Assembly: GCF_000565285.1 (NCBI RefSeq)
Contig: NZ_APVL01000014.1
Span: forward strand, 62,001-126,000
Direction of reading: 5' to 3'
Source of the DNA: Cytobacillus firmus DS1
Lineage (GTDB): Bacteria > Bacillota > Bacilli > Bacillales > Cytobacillaceae
Length of the DNA: 64,000 nucleotides
The translations under genes were made by a program, and so were the position numbers. Under the pieces are notes generated by a model. It was not told the origin of the DNA. It saw only the letters and a list, made by a program, of their open reading frames with translations, and made no database searches. Of the stretch, positions 60,892 to 64,000 are shown in pieces (position 1 is the stretch's first letter; the number at the start of each line of letters is the position of its first letter).

Positions 60892-60925
60892 AGGTGATGC
60901 ATGTCTAATCATGCATCACCTTTTT
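60892..60925 (+). terminator. terminator of the first csp gene
   Basis: AGGTGATGCATG and CATGCATCACCT, a 12-bp perfect stem, then TTTTT. Between this and cshA (60926-61176) I see only an A/T-rich stretch, probably the cshA leader. Confidence 0.92.
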
Positions 60926-61176
60926 ATGTTTGCTTATCCACTTTGTAGCCTTCAGCATTCCTCAAAACAGATCTTCTGAAACACCTGCTTTTAGGAATAT
61001 ATATTTTTCATTTCACCCAATTAAAATTCTTCACTTACAAAAAGTTTAAAATTAGTGCAAACGGAAATGTAAAAAAGAGATGCAAACTGGAAAGCCTAGT
61101 AAAGTGTCAATGTCTTTATACAAAAACAGTCTTTCAGTACCTAATAATATATATAATTCAAGGAGGAACACATATT

Positions 61177-62631
61177 TTGACAACTTTTTCAGATTTTGGC
61201 TTAAGTAATGAAATAGTAAAAGCTCTTTCCAATATGGGATTCGAGGAACCAACACCAATTCAGGCACAGGCGATTCCAATCGGAATGCAGGGCAAGGATA
61301 TGATTGGCCAGGCGCAGACTGGAACTGGAAAAACCACCGCTTTCGGTGTACCGCTTTTAGAGCAGATTGATTTAAACGAAGGAATTCAAGGTCTTGTCCT
61401 TGCGCCAACAAGGGAGCTTGCCGTCCAGGTGGCCGAAGAATTAAACCGGATAGGACAGGTAAAAGGTGTCCGGACACTTCCTGTTTACGGCGGTCAGGAT
61501 ATTAATCGCCAAATACGTGCGCTTAAAAAACACCCGCATATCATTGCAGCTACACCAGGCAGATTAATTGATCATATTGAAAGAAAAACAATCCGCTTAA
61601 GCAATATCAAGATGGTTGTATTGGATGAAGCGGATGAAATGCTCAATATGGGATTCATCGAGGATATCGAAAGAATCCTAAGCGAAATTAAAGGTGAGCG
61701 TCAAACCTTGCTTTTCTCGGCAACCATGCCAAGAAGAATTCAGTCCCTTGCTGAAAAATTCATGCAGGAGCCTGAAATGGTAAAAGTGAAAGCAAAAGAA
61801 ATGACTGTTAAAAATATTGAACAGTATTACATGGAAGTGCATGAAAAACAGAAATTTGATGTGCTTTGCAATCTTCTGGATATCCAATCACCTGAGTTGG
61901 CGATTGTATTTGGCAGAACCAAAAAGCGTGTAGATGAAGTGGTGGAAGGACTCATTAAGAGAGGATATTCGGCTGAAGGAATTCATGGCGATATTCCTCA
62001 GGCGAAAAGAGATCAGGTAATCCGCCGATTTAAAGAACAGACAATCGATATTATGGTTGCGACTGATGTTGCTGCCCGAGGCCTTGATATTTCAGGCGTT
62101 TCCCATGTTTATAACTTCGATATACCGCAGGATCCTGAAAGCTATGTCCACCGGATTGGACGTACAGGCCGTGCTGGAAACAAGGGGCTTGCGATTACAT
62201 TCGTTTCTCCAAGAGAAATTGACCATCTGAAAATAATTGAAAATGTTACAAAGAGCAAAATGGCGAAAAGGCCTGTCCCTTCCTTTAAGGATGTTGTTGC
62301 AGGCAATCAGCAGGCGACTATTAATAAACTTATGGAAGTTATTGAAAAAGAAGAACACGCAGACTTCAAGAGAGTAGCGGAAAATCTTCTTGAAGATACA
62401 GATTCTGTTACTTTGCTTGCTGCAGCCTTTAAATTGCTGACTAAAGGTCCTGATGTGACACCGGTTAAATTAACTGCGGTTGAGCCTATCCGTGTCAGAA
62501 AACCTAAAGGTGATCGCGGAGGAAGAAGATTCAGCGACAGATCCAGAGGCGGCGGACGCGATAGAAGAGATTTTAAAGGCGGCCGGGACAGACGGAGCAG
62601 TAAGCCACGCAGCAATAGCAATAAGGGATAA
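61177..62631 (+). CDS. cshA: DEAD-box RNA helicase CshA
   Basis: 484 residues. Q motif [13 protein letters not shown], Walker A AQTGTGKT (46-53), DEAD (150-153), SAT (181-183), HRIGRTGR; C-terminal RNA-binding tail rich in Arg/Gly ([15 protein letters not shown]). CshA belongs to the RNA degradosome and acts in cold adaptation and ribosome assembly. It lies between two cold-shock genes. TTG start at 61177, AAGGAGG 11 nt upstream. Confidence 0.95.
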   Translation: MTTFSDFGLSNEIVKALSNMGFEEPTPIQAQAIPIGMQGKDMIGQAQTGTGKTTAFGVPLLEQIDLNEGIQGLVLAPTRELAVQVAEELNRIGQVKGVRTLPVYGGQDINRQIRALKKHPHIIAATPGRLIDHIERKTIRLSNIKMVVLDEADEMLNMGFIEDIERILSEIKGERQTLLFSATMPRRIQSLAEKFMQEPEMVKVKAKEMTVKNIEQYYMEVHEKQKFDVLCNLLDIQSPELAIVFGRTKKRVDEVVEGLIKRGYSAEGIHGDIPQAKRDQVIRRFKEQTIDIMVATDVAARGLDISGVSHVYNFDIPQDPESYVHRIGRTGRAGNKGLAITFVSPREIDHLKIIENVTKSKMAKRPVPSFKDVVAGNQQATINKLMEVIEKEEHADFKRVAENLLEDTDSVTLLAAAFKLLTKGPDVTPVKLTAVEPIRVRKPKGDRGGRRFSDRSRGGGRDRRDFKGGRDRRSSKPRSNSNKG

Positions 62632-62770
62632 TGCGGCCTGAATAGCGAAAAAAAGATTTTTTTCACTGCTTTTTGAATATTTTATTATAAAAATTGAAGT
62701 TTTTACCCATATTAGTAAATGCAGGGTAATTAATCACTCTGTGAGTTATTGATATTAGGAGGAAATTTAC

Positions 62771-62971
62771 ATGGCAACAGGCAAAGTAAAATGGTTTAAC
62801 TCAGAAAAAGGTTTTGGTTTTATCGAAGTTGAAGGCGGAGAAGATGTATTTGTTCATTACTCTGCAATCCAGACAGAAGGTTTCAAAACCCTTGATGAAG
62901 GCCAGGAAGTTAACTTTGACATAGAGCAGGGCCAGCGTGGACCGCAAGCTGTAAATGTAACAAAGTTATAA
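62771..62971 (+). CDS. cold-shock protein, CspA/B family, second paralogue
   Basis: 66 residues with GFGFI and VFVHYSAI. It matches the first paralogue at most positions (for example [10 protein letters not shown] against [10 protein letters not shown]). Ribosome binding site AGGAGG is 7 nt before the ATG. Co-location with cshA suggests a cold-response module. Confidence 0.95.
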   Translation: MATGKVKWFNSEKGFGFIEVEGGEDVFVHYSAIQTEGFKTLDEGQEVNFDIEQGQRGPQAVNVTKL

Positions 62972-62978
62972 TGATTGA

Positions 62979-63016
62979 TAAGAGAGTCCCTTGATTGAAA
63001 TGGGGGCTCTCTTTTA
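62979..63016 (+). terminator. terminator of the second csp gene
   Basis: AGAGAG(T)CCC and GGG(G)GCTCTCT arms, then T-rich. Confidence 0.82.
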
Positions 63017-63060
63017 TTTTTTTGTAAATAAGGTTCAACAGTAAGGAGAAAGGACTGATA

Positions 63061-63561
63061 GTGATTAGAATCCTCATTTTATCAGATACCCACATGCCAA
63101 AGAAGTCAAAACAGCTGCCGGGAGTATTGTTGAATGAAATGAACGGCTGTGACTTAATGATTCATGCAGGGGATTGGCAGAGCATCGAACTTTATCACGA
63201 ATTAAAAGAATGTGCGCCGGTTGAGGGGGTATATGGAAATACTGACAGCGATGAACTGCGCGCTATTTTAAAGGGGAAAATTCTGCTTGAAATAGAAGGT
63301 TATAAAATAGGTGTTGTCCATGGGCATGGAAGGGGATTAACAACTGAAAAAAGATGTATTGAGGCTTTCGATGATGAAGAAGTTGATGCTATTATTTTCG
63401 GACATTCGCATATCCCGGTCAAGAAACTTCATAATGAGGTTATCCTGTTTAACCCCGGGTCTCCAACTGACAAGCGCAGGCAGCCGAACTATTCGTTCGG
63501 CATCCTGGAAATTACAGATGAGTTAAAGTTCAATCATGTTTTTTTCGATTCAAAGGAATAA
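63061..63561 (+). CDS. metallophosphoesterase, YfcE/YsnB type
   Basis: 166 residues. Two-metal phosphoesterase motifs: SDTH, HAGDW, GNTDSD, VVHGH and GHSHIP. Family members (MJ0936, YfcE) hydrolyse phosphodiesters in vitro; the physiological substrate is unknown. GTG start at 63061, AAGGAG upstream. In B. subtilis the homologue ysnB is near rph; here it follows the cold-shock genes. Confidence 0.9.
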   Translation: MIRILILSDTHMPKKSKQLPGVLLNEMNGCDLMIHAGDWQSIELYHELKECAPVEGVYGNTDSDELRAILKGKILLEIEGYKIGVVHGHGRGLTTEKRCIEAFDDEEVDAIIFGHSHIPVKKLHNEVILFNPGSPTDKRRQPNYSFGILEITDELKFNHVFFDSKE

Positions 63562-63568
63562 AACTTCG

Positions 63569-63985
63569 TTAAATCTTTAGTGTATTAAGGTCAAATTCAT
63601 AATAATCCTGTGTGCCGTATGGCTCAAAGCCGCATGATTTGTATAATGATAGAGCGTGGTCATTTTCTGCAGCTACTTCCAGATTAACCCAATTAACTCC
63701 CTTATTGTGCTGAAGGTTAACAACATTGGTAAGGGCATTCCTGCCGATTCCTTTTCCCTGGAATAATGGATCGATAGCAAAGCCGTATATCCAGGCAGTA
63801 TCTTCTTCTTTTTGAATCCTGATCTTGCCGGTTTTTACGCTTTTGTATTCAATTATAAATGTCTTCTCATTTTCGCAGTCGAAGATATGATTATTAAATG
63901 CCTCTGCCTCTTCTTTTGGAATATCAAAGCATACTGTATCGAGATGATTTATGAAATTCAGGTCACTGCTCACTGCTTTCCTCAT
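63569..63985 (-). CDS. GNAT-family N-acetyltransferase
   Basis: 138 residues; acetyl-CoA motif DPLFQGKGIGRNALTNVV and the C-terminal LYKSCGFEPYG are intact. Substrate unknown. Start ATG 63985 with AGGA 8-9 nt upstream looks right for the family's IRKAxxxDL start, but the frame is open to the edge of the window, so a start beyond it cannot be excluded. Convergent with the phosphoesterase gene. Confidence 0.85.
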   Translation of the reverse strand: MRKAVSSDLNFINHLDTVCFDIPKEEAEAFNNHIFDCENEKTFIIEYKSVKTGKIRIQKEEDTAWIYGFAIDPLFQGKGIGRNALTNVVNLQHNKGVNWVNLEVAAENDHALSLYKSCGFEPYGTQDYYEFDLNTLKI

Positions 63986-64000
63986 AGCGACTTCCTGGTT

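Overview
The window comes from a low-GC, endospore-forming Gram-positive bacterium of the family Bacillaceae. The genes, strong AGGAGG-type ribosome binding sites, frequent TTG/GTG starts and U-run terminators all fit. The gene set resembles the Cytobacillus/'Bacillus firmus' type more than B. subtilis itself, but that genus-level guess is inference. Nearly all of it is core chromosome. The only clear mobile element is one IS1182-like insertion sequence.

Layout: (1) 1-16.7 kb matches the B. subtilis yod region read in reverse: kamR-like sigma54 activator (cut by the window edge), kamA, yokU, yozE, yodN, yozD, then yodL, deoD, yodJ and ctpA. spo0M, gdpD, small unannotated genes, copZ, a lipoprotein LCP enzyme, a CobW-type GTPase and a secreted protein of unknown function are interleaved. 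(2) 17-20.6 kb is a signalling cassette: beta-propeller-like lipoprotein, OmpR-type regulator, histidine kinase, YtkA-like lipoprotein. (3) 21-25.9 kb holds a YkwD-type CAP protein, an acetyltransferase, two alpha-crystallin (spore-coat type) proteins, an SDR protein and a MATE pump. (4) 26.1-28.9 kb holds the IS element inside a duplicated terminator, a repeat fragment, and an acetyltransferase with a highly structured leader RNA. (5) 28.9-40.2 kb: amidohydrolase, uppP-dedA, a sigmaW-type promoter with a small membrane protein, a WYL regulator, a yxlEFG-like ABC cassette, patatin, a subtilisin gene broken by one stop codon, a TlpA-like thioredoxin and EcsC. (6) 40.3-44.1 kb is the FMN-riboswitch ribDEBAH operon, followed by a purine permease with a structured leader. 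(7) 46-52 kb: YuxH, DapF, the divergent LigD/Ku end-joining pair and a PAP2 phosphatase. (8) 52.2-57.1 kb is the glpP-glpF-glpK-glpD regulon with two antitermination leaders and a cre site. (9) 57.2-64 kb: nucleoside hydrolase, an RNA-rich intergenic region ending in a ZTP riboswitch before folD, an sRNA candidate, two cold-shock genes around the CshA helicase, a phosphoesterase and an acetyltransferase.

The most unusual signals are non-coding. The leader of the acetyltransferase at 28 kb has a chain of mutually exclusive helices that ends on the Shine-Dalgarno sequence. A modular interspersed repeat is present in three architectures (8.4, 16.8 and 45.8 kb). Three terminator-ended intergenic RNAs flank the folD riboswitch locus. 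Several alternative-sigma promoters can be read directly: sigma54, two sigmaW-type, one sigmaY-like and one sigmaK-like.

I saw no CRISPR array, prophage, rRNA or complete tRNA gene. RNA structures were folded by eye, and family names rest on recognising motifs and gene order, not on searches.
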